From the NCBI GenBank assembly GCA_902773925.1, contig CACYGI010000004.1, positions 215,868 through 279,867 on the forward strand: a stretch of DNA of 64,000 nucleotides, read 5' to 3'. The notes beneath the pieces were generated by a model. The model had not been told where the DNA came from. It did not search any database and worked only from the letters and a program-made list of their open reading frames with translations. A program made the position numbers and the translations under genes. Below, in pieces: positions 53,474 through 63,343 of this stretch. Positions within the stretch are counted from its first letter, which is position 1; the number at the start of each line of letters is the position of its first letter. Origin of the DNA: an uncultured Bacteroidia bacterium (GTDB lineage Bacteria; Bacteroidota; Bacteroidia; Bacteroidales; UBA932).

Positions 53474-54523
53474 TTAATTTTCGAGAACAAAAAACAGGTC
53501 CGCCCCGGCGCAAAGAGCCCCATAGCCGCCATCGACATTGCTGTAGATGACCGAACCTTCGGCAAACAAAGCGAAATCTCCGCCGGTATTGTCCCTCGAG
53601 CTGAGATAATAATAAGTGCCCGGAGTCACGGCGCGCAGCAGGATGGCCAGCGACTCACCATAAGGAAGGTCGGCCGCAGCGCGGCGGACCGCCTTGCGGG
53701 CTTCATATCCTATCGTGGGATCGTAGGAGTACTCAGACCTAGTAAAATTGAAGGTCAGGCTGTAACTTCCCCCGAAAAACAGCTGGTCTGAAAAGAAATC
53801 AGGAACTTTACGCTCGCTCTCGGCGCTATCGATATTTTCGATATTGTCAATGATACCATCCAGATCGCTCAGGGTGGAAATAAAGACCGGGTCGGATGAG
53901 TATATCGAGAAGATGCCGCTTACCGACACCTCTCCGTCATCGGGGTCCTTGTACACCTGCAGGGCGTTGAGCCGGTAATACTTGCTGTACTGTCCGGGAT
54001 CGTTGATCTCGAGGGTTATGTTATGCTTCACGGAGGAGTAGTAATCATAACTGACAGTATCAGTCACGCTGTGCGAACGGATCACGGCCTGAGGCTGACG
54101 GGGCACGCTGACACTTGCCTTGACCGGGTCGTATCCCGGAGCGGAAACGCTGACCTCTATCTCATCCCCGGCAGAAGGTATGCAGTTGCAGACATAGGTA
54201 AGCGTACCGACATGGAAGAAATATGGATCAGGCTCTTCTCCTGGAAGGTACGTCATACTGACCGGCTTGCCGCCGTTGAAGCTGACCTCAACCCGGCAGC
54301 TGTCGGTATTGATGTGGCGGATATATTTGTCCAGTCCGTTATACGCATCAAGGAAAAATACCGAGTGCGAAAGATTGACCGTGAAAGGTTCGCCTTCCTT
54401 CGCCTCCGCAAAAAGGACCAGCTTCTCTTCGACCTGTTCACCCTTGAACTCGATGACCTTGCTGCACGAGAGAGCAAGCAGGGCGGAAGCCGCCGTTATC
54501 GTAATGATGAATAACTTTTTCAT
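53474..54523 (-). CDS. DUF4249 family lipoprotein
   Basis: A 349-residue lipoprotein (lipobox LLALSC, Cys20) with the DUF4249 pattern: KVIEFKGEQVEEKLVLFAEAKEGEPFTVNLSHSVFFLD, a beta-sandwich with SVSAPGYDPVKASVSVPRQP, and an extended beta C-terminus. Members sit next to TonB-dependent receptors lacking SusD. Here it lies 8 bp after such a receptor gene, so it is probably the surface partner of that receptor. The ligand is unknown. Confidence 0.85.
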   Translation of the reverse strand: MKKLFIITITAASALLALSCSKVIEFKGEQVEEKLVLFAEAKEGEPFTVNLSHSVFFLDAYNGLDKYIRHINTDSCRVEVSFNGGKPVSMTYLPGEEPDPYFFHVGTLTYVCNCIPSAGDEIEVSVSAPGYDPVKASVSVPRQPQAVIRSHSVTDTVSYDYYSSVKHNITLEINDPGQYSKYYRLNALQVYKDPDDGEVSVSGIFSIYSSDPVFISTLSDLDGIIDNIENIDSAESERKVPDFFSDQLFFGGSYSLTFNFTRSEYSYDPTIGYEARKAVRRAAADLPYGESLAILLRAVTPGTYYYLSSRDNTGGDFALFAEGSVIYSNVDGGYGALCAGADLFFVLEN

Positions 54524-54531
54524 AGCCGGTT

Positions 54532-57048
54532 TCAGAATTTATATGAGAAGGAAAGTGAAGGCATTATCGGGAAGATGGACAGCTGCTTGAGCACCGGGCG
54601 GGAGGCATACTCGACGCTGACCGAGCCGTCAGGAGCCGTCGTCTGGACCATCGTACTCTCCGTATCGCGATATACCAGGAAAGGATTCTGCGCATTGTAT
54701 GCGTTATAGACATTGAGGCTGATGGTTTTGTTGAGCCTGCGGCCGAAATGATATGCGGCGCAGATATCGAGGCGGTTGTAGGCGGGCAGCCGGTAATTGT
54801 TGCGGCCTTCGAGATAGGACGTGGAAGTGAAAATGCCAAAATCGTGATTGATATCGCCGCTGGCCAGGAGGCCGTCCATCGGCGAAGCGATCTGGGATGT
54901 GGCAAGCGAGCCGCAGACGCCGCTGCCGAATACAAATGTTCCGGAAATATCGAAATGCTCGTCGAATTTATGCGTTACGACAATGCTCAGGTCGTGCCGG
55001 CGGTCATATTTGGCCGGGAACGGCTTGCCGTAATTGATCATATTGCCTTCGCGGTCGAAGACGCGGACCGAGCGCGAGAGGGTGTACCCTATCCAGCCTG
55101 TAGTGCGTCCGACGCTCTTCTGCGCGAGCAGTTCGACACCGTACGCCCAGCCACGGCCGACCGCCACTTTCTGCTCCCAGCCGGTGGTCGTGCCGAGGAA
55201 CGAAGCCCCGTCGCGGTATTCGATAAGGTTGCTCATCGTCTTGTAATATCCCTCCAGCGAGAAATCCACCACGCCCAGGCTGTAGAACACTCCGAATGCG
55301 GCCTGGCGCGAACGCATCGGCTCGATGTTGGCGGTCACTGGCACCCAGAGGTCCGTGGGCAGCGAGAGGTTGCTGTTGCTCAGAAGGTGAATGTACTGGC
55401 TCATCTCGGTGTAGGAAGCCTTGAGCGAAAGATCATCCGTCAGCAGCGCGCGCATACTTACACGCGGCTCGAGCGAATGGTAAGTCCTGCCGCTGACCGA
55501 GTAGAGCGAGTAGCGCAGGCCGAGATTGAGCTTCAGCCAGCGGGTGACATTGAAATTGTCCTCGGCGTAAAGGGCCGCCTCCCAGGTCTTGACCGGCTTG
55601 TCGCCGAATGTGGTGTCGATCTTCGAGCCCGGATCGCTATCCTGCGTGAAGCGGATGTACATCGAGGTGACCGAAGGATTGAAATCGTGGTAGGTGGCAC
55701 CAAGGCCGAAGCGGACGTCGTGATCCGGAGAAGGAGTGTATTCGAAGTCCGTTCCGACGGAAATATCCGAGATATCCGAGTTGTATGTCATCCTAATCTG
55801 AGAGGTATCACCCTGCATCAAGACCTTGCCTTTGTTTTCGTAGCGGTTGTTCTCCAGCATATCGATGCCCAGCTTGTGACGGTAGCGCGTGTAATTGAGC
55901 GTCGTATTGAGGAACAGCTTGGGCGAGAAGACGTGATTCCAGCGAAGCGCGCCGATGGTATTGCCCCACTGCCAGCCGAGATCGAGATTGCTCTCATCGA
56001 TGGCCGTGACGGTCCGCATACGGCCTTCGCTGTACATTTCGGTATTGTACCGCGATTCGTATCCGATACCTGCATAGACCGCGTCGTCGCCGGTATAGAA
56101 ACTCGCGAAGAGCTTGTCGCGATCCGAGAATTTATGCGTCAGCTTGAGATTGACATCGTAGAAATAATAGCCTGCCGAAAGCTTGTCAGCATCAAAATCA
56201 CTACGGAAAAAGTAGAGTATCGGAGCCACCAGCAGGTCATAATACGTGCGGCGGGCGGAAATGTTGAAGGTCGTGCGGCCCTTGACGATCGGGCCTTCGA
56301 GATTGAATTTGGCGGCGATCAGGCCTGCCGTAAAGCCGCCGTGGTATTCCTGGTCGTTGCCGTCCTTCATACGCACGTCCACCACGCTGGAGAGGCGGCT
56401 GCCGAAACGGGCCGGGAAACTGCCCTTGTAGAGGGTGACATTCTTGACCGCCTCGGCATCGAAGACGGAGAAGAAACCCATCATATGGTTGACGTTGTAG
56501 AGAGGAACGCCGTCCAGAAGGAGCAGATTCTCATCCGGACCACCGCCGCGGACATACATACCTGCGGAGCCTTCGGTACCGGACTGGACGCCCGGCAGAA
56601 GCTGCAGGGTCTTGAGGATATCAACCTCGCCGCCGATGGCCGGAACGCTCTTGATGACGTTGACGGGGACTTCGATGGCACTCATCTGCGTGCCGCGTAC
56701 GCCCGTCTCCGAGCGGGAAGCAGTAACTACGGCGCCCGTCAGGAATTCGGCATCGGGACGGAATGCGATATTGATCGTGGTATCGCGAAGGAGCTGCACC
56801 TGACGCCTCTCGGTGTTGTAACCGATATGCGAAAACTCCAGAGAATGCGTCCCTGCAGGGAGCGTCAGGGTGTAGAAACCGAAATTGTTGGTAACGGTCC
56901 CCTGGCCGGATGTGATATCCAGGACGGCGGCGCCGATGAGCGGCTCGCCAGAGGTACCGTCAGTCATGTGTCCGCTGATCGTCTGCCGCTGCGCATAAGC
57001 GTGCAACGAAGCGAGGATCAGAAATGTGATTATAGCAAGTCTTTTCAT
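54532..57048 (-). CDS. TonB-dependent outer membrane receptor (partner of DUF4249)
   Basis: An 838-residue barrel transporter with a signal peptide (ASLHAYAQ), a CarboxypepD_reg-like domain (QTISGHMTDGTSGEPLIGAAVLDITSGQGTVTNNFGFYTL), a plug with GEVDILKTLQLLPGVQSGTEGSAGMYVRGGGPDENLLLLDGVPLYNVNHMMGFFSVFDAEAVKNV, and a barrel ending in SLSFSYKF. It is the smaller, non-SusC type and has no SusD next to it. It starts 11 bp after the tex stop codon, so readthrough from tex is possible. Confidence 0.93.
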   Translation of the reverse strand: MKRLAIITFLILASLHAYAQRQTISGHMTDGTSGEPLIGAAVLDITSGQGTVTNNFGFYTLTLPAGTHSLEFSHIGYNTERRQVQLLRDTTINIAFRPDAEFLTGAVVTASRSETGVRGTQMSAIEVPVNVIKSVPAIGGEVDILKTLQLLPGVQSGTEGSAGMYVRGGGPDENLLLLDGVPLYNVNHMMGFFSVFDAEAVKNVTLYKGSFPARFGSRLSSVVDVRMKDGNDQEYHGGFTAGLIAAKFNLEGPIVKGRTTFNISARRTYYDLLVAPILYFFRSDFDADKLSAGYYFYDVNLKLTHKFSDRDKLFASFYTGDDAVYAGIGYESRYNTEMYSEGRMRTVTAIDESNLDLGWQWGNTIGALRWNHVFSPKLFLNTTLNYTRYRHKLGIDMLENNRYENKGKVLMQGDTSQIRMTYNSDISDISVGTDFEYTPSPDHDVRFGLGATYHDFNPSVTSMYIRFTQDSDPGSKIDTTFGDKPVKTWEAALYAEDNFNVTRWLKLNLGLRYSLYSVSGRTYHSLEPRVSMRALLTDDLSLKASYTEMSQYIHLLSNSNLSLPTDLWVPVTANIEPMRSRQAAFGVFYSLGVVDFSLEGYYKTMSNLIEYRDGASFLGTTTGWEQKVAVGRGWAYGVELLAQKSVGRTTGWIGYTLSRSVRVFDREGNMINYGKPFPAKYDRRHDLSIVVTHKFDEHFDISGTFVFGSGVCGSLATSQIASPMDGLLASGDINHDFGIFTSTSYLEGRNNYRLPAYNRLDICAAYHFGRRLNKTISLNVYNAYNAQNPFLVYRDTESTMVQTTAPDGSVSVEYASRPVLKQLSIFPIMPSLSFSYKF

Positions 57049-57059
57049 AATTCAGTCAG

Positions 57060-59204
57060 TTATAATCCGCGGAGCGACATACCTATGCGCCCGCGCTCCA
57101 CATCTACGCTGATCACCCGCGCATAGAGCTGCTGGTTGATCCGAAGTACGTCGGCGGGCGAATTGACACGGTGATCCGCCACCTGCGAGACGTGTATCAG
57201 CGCACTGCGGTGGATGCCTATATCGACAAACGCTCCAAAATCGGTTATATTGGTAACAATGCAGGGGAGAATCATCCCCGGCTTGACATCTTCTATGTCG
57301 TGTATCTCCTGCGAGAACTCGAATTCGCGGGCTGTCTGACGCGGGTCGCGGCCAGGGCGGTCCAGTTCTTCGAGAATGTCTTTGAGCGTCGGAAGTCCGA
57401 CTTCGTCGCTAACGTAGCGCTGGGGATCGATGGCGTTGCGGCGAGCCGCATCCGATATGAGCGTCGCCACGTCCACCCCCATATCTGCAGCCATCCGGGC
57501 CACGAGCGCATAACGTTCCGGATGGACCGCCGAATTGTCGAGCGGATCCGCCGCTCCGGGGATGCGCAGGAAGCCGGCGCACTGCTCATAGGCCTTGTCT
57601 CCCAGGCGCTTGACCTTAAGCAGCTCGCTGCGCGCTGCAAAGGGGCCGTTGGTCGTGCGGTAATCGACTATGTTGCGGGCCAGGGCCGGTCCGATGCCCG
57701 ACACATACGAGAGCAGGTGCCAACTGGCGGTGTTGAGATTGACTCCGACGCGGTTGACGCAGCCTTCGACGGTCTCGTCCAGCGTCTCGCGAAGCAGGCC
57801 CTGGTCCACATCGTGCTGGTACTGCCCCACTCCTATCGACTTGGGATCTATCTTGACAAGCTCTGCCAGGGGGTCCATCAGGCGGCGTCCGATGGATACC
57901 GCCCCGCGGACCGTGACATCATAGTCGGGGAACTCTTCGCGGGCGATATCAGATGCCGAATAGACAGACGCCCCGTCTTCGTTGACCGAAAAGACGCGGA
58001 TGCCGGCGGGAAGCGCCATCTTCTGAATGAAACTCTCGGTCTCTCGGCCGGCGGTCCCGTTGCCGATGGCTATCACTTCTATCCGGTATGCCTCTATCAT
58101 ATTGGAGAGTTTGCGCATTGCGGCAGACTTCTCATTGACGGGCGGATGCGGGTATATCGTATCGTTGTGCAGCAGATTGCCCTGGGCGTCGAGGCAGACC
58201 ACCTTGCAGCCCGTGCGGAATCCCGGGTCGATGGCCAGCGTGCGTTTCTGCCCCACCGGGGCCGCGAGCAGCAGCTGGCGCAGATTATCACCGAAAACCC
58301 GGATCGCTGCATTGTCTGCGGCTTCCTTGGCCACGGCAAGCGTCTCATTCTCTATGGAAGGGTGCAGCAGGCGGCGGTACGAATCGGCCAGGGCCAAATC
58401 TATCTGGCTCCGTACCTGTGCGCTCATCGGCCTGCGCGGCTCGAATACGCGGCGGGCTATGCGCTCAATGGCGTGCTCCTCGCGGACTTCGACTTTTACC
58501 GTCAGGAATCCTTCGCCGGCGGCACGGAGGATGGCCAGCAGACGATGCGAGGGGATCTGCGAGACGCGCTGCGAAAAAGAGAAATAGGTGCGGTATTTGG
58601 CGGCGCCTTCATCATCCTCCTTGCCACGGGCCACACGTGCGGTGACATTGCCCCAGCGGGCGTACAGGTCCTTGAGCGCGGCGCGGACTATCTGCATGTC
58701 GGCCACCTGCTCCGCGATAATGTCCCTCGCTCCGGCCAGGGCCGATTCGGCGTCAGGCACATCCTTCGTCAGATATCGCGCGGCCTCGCGCTGCAGATCC
58801 TGCACCTTGCCTGTGTAAATGGCCATCGCCAGAGGCTCCAGACCACGCTCGCGGGCCACCGAGGCGCGTGTGCGGCGCTTGGGGCGGTAAGGCAGATACA
58901 GGTCCTCCAGGGTACGGGGATCGATCTCTACCTCGATCCTGCGGCGCAGCTCATCGTCCATCTTGCCCTGCTCTTCGATGCTGATGATGATGGCCTCCTT
59001 GCGCCGGGCAAGCTCCGTGAAGCGCAGGAAATGGTGCCTGACTTCAGCCACCTGAATCTCATCCAGGGAGCCGGTACGCTCCTTGCGATAGCGGCTGATA
59101 AAGGGCACCGTAGCACCCTCTTCCAGCAGGGCGATACAGTTTTCGACCTGCCAGCGGGCGATGCCCATCTGCGAGGCTATATGCGAAGTGTAGAGATCAA
59201 TCAT
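57060..59204 (-). CDS. tex: Tex family RNA-binding protein (transcription accessory protein)
   Basis: A 714-residue nucleic-acid-binding protein related to eukaryotic Spt6. Visible parts are the N-terminal Tex region with EEGATVPFISRYRKERTGSLDE, a YqgF-like RNase H fold (TLAIDPGFRTGCKVVCLDAQGNLL), and a helix-hairpin-helix stretch (LLSYVSGIGPALARNIVDYR). A C-terminal S1 domain follows (GMILPCIVTNITDFGAFVDIGIHRSALIHVSQVAD). Length is slightly below the usual 770. It overlaps the ClC gene by 8 bp. Confidence 0.95.
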   Translation of the reverse strand: MIDLYTSHIASQMGIARWQVENCIALLEEGATVPFISRYRKERTGSLDEIQVAEVRHHFLRFTELARRKEAIIISIEEQGKMDDELRRRIEVEIDPRTLEDLYLPYRPKRRTRASVARERGLEPLAMAIYTGKVQDLQREAARYLTKDVPDAESALAGARDIIAEQVADMQIVRAALKDLYARWGNVTARVARGKEDDEGAAKYRTYFSFSQRVSQIPSHRLLAILRAAGEGFLTVKVEVREEHAIERIARRVFEPRRPMSAQVRSQIDLALADSYRRLLHPSIENETLAVAKEAADNAAIRVFGDNLRQLLLAAPVGQKRTLAIDPGFRTGCKVVCLDAQGNLLHNDTIYPHPPVNEKSAAMRKLSNMIEAYRIEVIAIGNGTAGRETESFIQKMALPAGIRVFSVNEDGASVYSASDIAREEFPDYDVTVRGAVSIGRRLMDPLAELVKIDPKSIGVGQYQHDVDQGLLRETLDETVEGCVNRVGVNLNTASWHLLSYVSGIGPALARNIVDYRTTNGPFAARSELLKVKRLGDKAYEQCAGFLRIPGAADPLDNSAVHPERYALVARMAADMGVDVATLISDAARRNAIDPQRYVSDEVGLPTLKDILEELDRPGRDPRQTAREFEFSQEIHDIEDVKPGMILPCIVTNITDFGAFVDIGIHRSALIHVSQVADHRVNSPADVLRINQQLYARVISVDVERGRIGMSLRGL

Positions 59205-60951
59205 GGGAAACCTGGCGGAGTTGTTCGCGATATGAGGAGAATATCTTGGATTTGGATACGAATCCTATATAACTGTCATATTCATCGACCACCGGAAGAT
59301 TCCAGGCTCCAGTAACGTCAAATTTGTGCATCACGCTCTCCATCTGCTCGTCGCAGGTCACGGAAGCAGGCACGCGCTTGAGCAGGTCCGCGACCTTCAC
59401 GCTGCGGTATTTTTCGGTCTCGAACATCAGTTCGCGGATATCATCGAGGTTGATAATGCCGAGGATGTGGTTTTCCCCGTCCACGACGGGAAATATATTG
59501 CGCTTGGAATGAGCCACCTTGCGTGTCACGTCGCCCAGGCAGCCGTCTATCCTGATCGTAGCGAAATCCGTCTCTATCACGTCCTTGACACTCATCAGCG
59601 TCAGCACGGCACGGTCACTGTCGTGCGTCAGCAGAGCGCCCTGGCGGGCAATGCGCTTCGAATAGATAGAGTATGGCTCGAAGTGGCGCATCGTCGCAAA
59701 TGAGATGGCCGAGGTCGCGATCAGCGGCAGCAGCAGACTGTATCCGCCGGTTATCTCGGCTATCAGGAAGATGGCGGTCAGGGGAGCCTGCATTACGCCG
59801 GCCATCATTCCGGCCATGCCGACGAGGACGAAATTGGCCTCCGGGACTACGTGGATGCCTGTCATATTGATCAGACGGGCTATGACGAAACCTGCCACGC
59901 CGCCGGCGAAAAGGGTCGGACCGAAGGTGCCGCCTATGCCGCCGCCGGAGTTGGTCAGCGCCGTCGCGAATACTTTAAGCAGCAATATGGCCGCGAAGAA
60001 TGCGAGTATGCCCCACGATCCCGCGATCCGTCCGCCGGTGCCGAAGATTCCGCCTGCAACATCCACGGCGCTGTTGTTGAGCATCAGGCCGAGCGAATCG
60101 TAACCTTCGCCGTAGAGCGGCGGGAACAGGAATATCAGTAGGCCCAGCAGCGAAGCTCCGACTATCCAGCGCACGAACGGCCGGGCGATGGACTTCATCT
60201 TGTCCTCTGTCCAAAGCGTCATCCGAAGGAAATACAGCGACATTAATCCGCAAAATACGCCCAGCACGAGATAATATGGCATATTGCCCATCGAGAATGT
60301 CTCGAGCGAGGCGGAGAATGCGAGGGTATTGTCCATAAACAGGTACGAGACCACCGTCGCGGTCAGGGACGAGACCAGAATGGGCAGGATGGAGGTCATC
60401 GAGATATTGAAGAGAAGTATCTCCAGAGTGAAGAGCACTCCTGCCAGCGGCGCCTTGAATATGCCGGCGACAGCACCTGCGGCTCCGCATCCCAGCAATA
60501 TGGTGATGTCCTTGTATGGCAGTCCGCTCCAGCGGGCGATGTTGGAACCTATGGCCGCACCCGAATAGACTATCGGGGCCTCCGCACCGACGCTGCCGCC
60601 GAATCCGATGGTGACCGAACTGGCGGCTATGGATGACCAGATGTTATGCGGTTTGATGTGGGATTTCTCTTTGGAAACGGCCAGCAGGACCTTGGTGACT
60701 CCGTGGCCGATGTCGTCCTTTATTATGTAGCGGACAAACAGCAGTGAGATGAGCATACCGACGCCCGGCAGCAACAGATAGACCCAGTTCCAGGCGGTGG
60801 TAAGATTGCCGGTGAGAAGCCCTCTGATAATCTCGATGAGCTTCTTGAGCAGGACGGCCATACAGCCGCAGCAAAGGCCCGTAACGAGCGAGAGCAGCAT
60901 CAGCGTGGTGCGCTCAGAGAGACTCTTGAACCAGGTTTTAATGTTAATCAT
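59197..60951 (-). CDS. ClC-family chloride channel/antiporter with CBS pair
   Basis: A 584-residue membrane protein with the ClC fold (about residues 15-430). Filter elements are GFGGSVGAEAPIVYSGAAIGS, which keeps the gating Glu124 but has EAP where E. coli has EGP, GCGAAGAVAGIFKAPLAG, and GGGIGGTFGPTLFAGGVAG. Two CBS domains follow (about residues 460-580: VIETDFATIRIDGCLGDVTRKVAHSKRNIFPVVD and KVADLLKRVPASVTCDEQMESV). Whether it is a channel or an H+/Cl- exchanger cannot be read reliably. Confidence 0.93.
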   Translation of the reverse strand: MINIKTWFKSLSERTTLMLLSLVTGLCCGCMAVLLKKLIEIIRGLLTGNLTTAWNWVYLLLPGVGMLISLLFVRYIIKDDIGHGVTKVLLAVSKEKSHIKPHNIWSSIAASSVTIGFGGSVGAEAPIVYSGAAIGSNIARWSGLPYKDITILLGCGAAGAVAGIFKAPLAGVLFTLEILLFNISMTSILPILVSSLTATVVSYLFMDNTLAFSASLETFSMGNMPYYLVLGVFCGLMSLYFLRMTLWTEDKMKSIARPFVRWIVGASLLGLLIFLFPPLYGEGYDSLGLMLNNSAVDVAGGIFGTGGRIAGSWGILAFFAAILLLKVFATALTNSGGGIGGTFGPTLFAGGVAGFVIARLINMTGIHVVPEANFVLVGMAGMMAGVMQAPLTAIFLIAEITGGYSLLLPLIATSAISFATMRHFEPYSIYSKRIARQGALLTHDSDRAVLTLMSVKDVIETDFATIRIDGCLGDVTRKVAHSKRNIFPVVDGENHILGIINLDDIRELMFETEKYRSVKVADLLKRVPASVTCDEQMESVMHKFDVTGAWNLPVVDEYDSYIGFVSKSKIFSSYREQLRQVSHD

Positions 60952-60959
60952 CTTCGCGA

Positions 60960-61325
60960 TCAGTCATCATCGCCCTCGTCGGGCTCGACGGCTGCCGCAC
61001 TTGCGAAGTCCTCGTCGGAACCGGGGATCTCGCCGCTTTCACCGTCATCGCCCTCATCATCCTCGTCCGAATTCTTGAAGAATCCTTCTTCTACATCCTT
61101 GTCGTTGTCCACGTGGACTTTTATCTTAACCAGATAGATGGCACCGGGCACCTCAAGGGGAACTGCATAGATTGACTCGCCGCTGGGCTTGTCGATCTTG
61201 ATGATATCACCAAGATAATCAGCATATCCGTGAGGATATTTTTCCTTGAAAGCGTCTAAAAGATCCTGAGTCAGATTCTCGTAACTAATGACGGAGCGCT
61301 TGATAGGAGTGGTTTCTGCTGCCAT
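60960..61325 (-). CDS. Small acidic-tailed protein of unknown function
   Basis: A 121-residue cytoplasmic protein. The N-terminal ~75 residues have a compact pattern (KRSVISYENLTQDLLDAFKEKYPHGYADYLGDIIKIDKP), followed by strands (SIYAVPLEVPGAIYLVKIKVHVD). The last ~45 residues are strongly acidic (runs of Asp and Glu). Similar proteins are common in Bacteroidota, but I know no function. ATG 61325 is chosen over TTG 61349. It has its own promoter and ends 8 bp before the ClC start, so it may head that operon. Confidence 0.75.
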   Translation of the reverse strand: MAAETTPIKRSVISYENLTQDLLDAFKEKYPHGYADYLGDIIKIDKPSGESIYAVPLEVPGAIYLVKIKVHVDNDKDVEEGFFKNSDEDDEGDDGESGEIPGSDEDFASAAAVEPDEGDDD

Positions 61326-61346
61326 AATCTTATTCTCTTTGCCCTG

Positions 61347-61354
61347 CAAATATA
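61347..61354 (-). promoter_or_regulatory. -7 promoter element of the acidic-tailed protein gene
   Basis: On the minus strand TATATTTG (TAnnTTTG) lies 21 bp before the ATG at 61325. Confidence 0.6.
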
Positions 61355-61416
61355 ATTTCTTTTTTGTTAGTGAATAAAAAATTATGCAAGAATCGGCAGA
61401 ATATGGTTTTTCCGCT

Positions 61417-61424
61417 TATATTTG
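61417..61424 (+). promoter_or_regulatory. -7 promoter element of rocD
   Basis: TATATTTG (TAnnTTTG) lies 34 bp before the ATG at 61459, in the 133-bp divergent gap. The longer open frame starting at 61384 would begin upstream of this promoter and is therefore unlikely. Confidence 0.6.
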
Positions 61425-61458
61425 TATCCAGTTGCAAACCATTATATCCTTTATAATT

Positions 61459-62685
61459 ATGTCAGTTACCGCAAAAGCACAGCAATTTATCGATCTGGAA
61501 GATCGTTACGGTGCTCATAACTATCATCCACTGCCGGTTGTCCTCTCCCGTGGCGAAGGTCCTTTTGTCTGGGACGTGGACGGCAAGCGCTATTTTGACT
61601 TCCTTTCGGCATATTCGGCCGTCAACCAGGGTCACTGCCATCCGAAGATCGTGAAGGCTCTCTGCGAGCAGGCCGGCAAGCTCTGCCTTACTTCCCGTGC
61701 GTTCTACAATGACTGCCTCGGTCCTTATGAGAAGTTCGCTACCGAGTTTTTCGGTTATGACAAGCTGCTCCCGATGAATTCCGGCGCAGAGGCTGTCGAG
61801 ACCGCATTGAAGCTCGCCCGCCGCTGGGGCTACAAGGTGAAGGGTATTCCCGAGAACGAAGCTCTTATCGTTGTCTGCGACGGCAATTTCCACGGCCGTA
61901 CGATCACCATCGTGACGATGTCTTCCGACCCGGACAGCTACGGCCAGTACGGTCCGTTCACTCCCGGTTTCGTAAGGATTCCATATAATGATACCGATGC
62001 TCTTGCAAAGGTGCTCGACGAGTGCGGTGACCGCGTCGCCGCGATGCTCGTGGAGCCGATTCAGGGTGAAGCCGGCGTCTATGTGCCTTCGGACGGTTAT
62101 ATCCGCAAGTGCTATGACCTGTGCCACGCCCACAACGTGCTTTTCATCGCTGACGAAGTCCAGACGGGTATCGGCCGTACGGGCAAGATGTTCGCCTGCG
62201 ATCACGAAGGCGTCCGCCCGGATATGATCACCATCGGCAAGGCTCTCTCCGGCGGTGTCCTGCCCGTTTCCGCAGTGCTTGCGGACGATGAGATTATGCT
62301 GACCATCCTGCCCGGCGAGCACGGTTCGACATTCGGCGGTTTCCCGCTTGCGGCAAAGGTCGCCGTCGCCGCCCTCGAGGTCATCCGCGACGAGCACCTT
62401 ACGGAGAATGCAGCCCGCCTGGGCGAGATTTTCCGCGAGGAGATCTGCAAGATCAATTCACGTTTCATCAAGAGCGTACGCGGCAAGGGTCTGCTGAATG
62501 CGGTCATCACCGAGCCTCAGGACGGCATCGAAGCCTGGGACATCTGCCTCAAGATGGCCGAGAAGGGCCTTCTGGCAAAGCCGACCCACCGTCACATCAT
62601 CCGCTTCGCTCCCCCGTTGGTCATCACCGAGGCGCAGCTCCGCGAAGGTATCGCCATCATCCGCGACGTCTTCGAGAGCCTCTAG
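61459..62685 (+). CDS. rocD: Ornithine aminotransferase
   Basis: A PLP enzyme transferring the delta-amino group of ornithine to 2-oxoglutarate, giving glutamate semialdehyde and glutamate. The 408-residue protein has [87 protein letters not shown], and the PLP lysine in [18 protein letters not shown]. These segments are characteristic of OAT over other class III aminotransferases. Length is normal. Confidence 0.94.
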   Translation: MSVTAKAQQFIDLEDRYGAHNYHPLPVVLSRGEGPFVWDVDGKRYFDFLSAYSAVNQGHCHPKIVKALCEQAGKLCLTSRAFYNDCLGPYEKFATEFFGYDKLLPMNSGAEAVETALKLARRWGYKVKGIPENEALIVVCDGNFHGRTITIVTMSSDPDSYGQYGPFTPGFVRIPYNDTDALAKVLDECGDRVAAMLVEPIQGEAGVYVPSDGYIRKCYDLCHAHNVLFIADEVQTGIGRTGKMFACDHEGVRPDMITIGKALSGGVLPVSAVLADDEIMLTILPGEHGSTFGGFPLAAKVAVAALEVIRDEHLTENAARLGEIFREEICKINSRFIKSVRGKGLLNAVITEPQDGIEAWDICLKMAEKGLLAKPTHRHIIRFAPPLVITEAQLREGIAIIRDVFESL

Positions 62686-62706
62686 CCCTCCCCACCTCTC
62701 AAAGCA

Positions 62707-62740
62707 AAGCGTCACCCCGACTCACATCGCGGTGACGCTT
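62707..62740 (+). terminator. Hairpin after rocD
   Basis: A perfect 10-bp stem AAGCGTCACC / GGTGACGCTT with a 14-nt loop, 21 bp after the rocD stop, but without a T tract. It is a possible weak or factor-assisted terminator. The gap 62741-62842 shows no other feature. Confidence 0.5.
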
Positions 62741-62842
62741 AACTTATCCCTCCGGACGATAGATCCTTCGGCCTGCGGCAGTTTTTCGCAGGCATCTATA
62801 TATGATTGAATTAAATGAAAAATGGATAAGCAAAGATATTGG

Positions 62843-63343
62843 CTACATTTTCAATACGACGCAATTGAGAGAAAACAAAAATCTATCCGGGATAGGACCG
62901 GCAATACTTTCAACAATTTCTTTTCTTTCCATAAAAATCAAACCTCCGATATCTTTTTCTTCGTCAAGAGATTCTTCTGAGATAACAAGATACGAAAAAG
63001 ACTGACCAGGTAGAATCAACTTTATAAACGAATAACCAAGGACTGGCACAAAGCCTTCATTGAAAATAATATTATCGTTAATTAGTTGCGATAGTGAAAA
63101 ATCGCCATTAGGCTTAAAAAAGTAGTGCGTTATACATTTTTCCCCCGAAAATTGTGGTTGAGGAAGGAGCCAAGTGTAGTAACAATTGTCAGATTGGTTA
63201 TTTATTAGATACTCCGTGATATAGACCTCCTGGCCCCGAATGCTGTCATAGTATTGGCTCTCCCTCTTCTCAACCGAAGGAGAAACCTCCCGACTGCAAG
63301 TAACTGCACTAAAAATAAAAAGTAAAAAGTAAAGAAATTTCAT
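62843..63343 (-). CDS. AT-rich lipoprotein of unknown function (possible immunity-type partner)
   Basis: A 166-residue lipoprotein: signal MKFLYFLLFIFSAVTC with lipobox Cys16, then a mature domain with mixed beta pattern and several aromatics (NCYYTWLLPQPQFSGEKCITHYFF; GYSFIKLILPGQSFSYLVISEESL). No family is recognised. Its base composition is clearly AT-rich compared with the GC-rich neighbourhood, and codon use differs. Its ATG overlaps the stop of the HExxH fragment by 4 bp. That coupling suggests a partner, for example an immunity lipoprotein, but this is inference. Confidence 0.6.
   Translation of the reverse strand: MKFLYFLLFIFSAVTCSREVSPSVEKRESQYYDSIRGQEVYITEYLINNQSDNCYYTWLLPQPQFSGEKCITHYFFKPNGDFSLSQLINDNIIFNEGFVPVLGYSFIKLILPGQSFSYLVISEESLDEEKDIGGLIFMERKEIVESIAGPIPDRFLFSLNCVVLKM

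Noticed and set aside
54748..57126. 792-codon plus-strand frame opposite the TonB receptor
   Set aside because: The receptor on the other strand has signal peptide, plug and barrel motifs; the plus frame has none.
57171..59315. 714-codon plus-strand frame opposite tex
   Set aside because: Tex domains are clear on the minus strand; the plus frame is compositional shadow.
62802..63005. 67-codon plus-strand frame after rocD
   Set aside because: Lies opposite the lipoprotein, which has a clear signal peptide and lipobox; no promoter for the plus frame.
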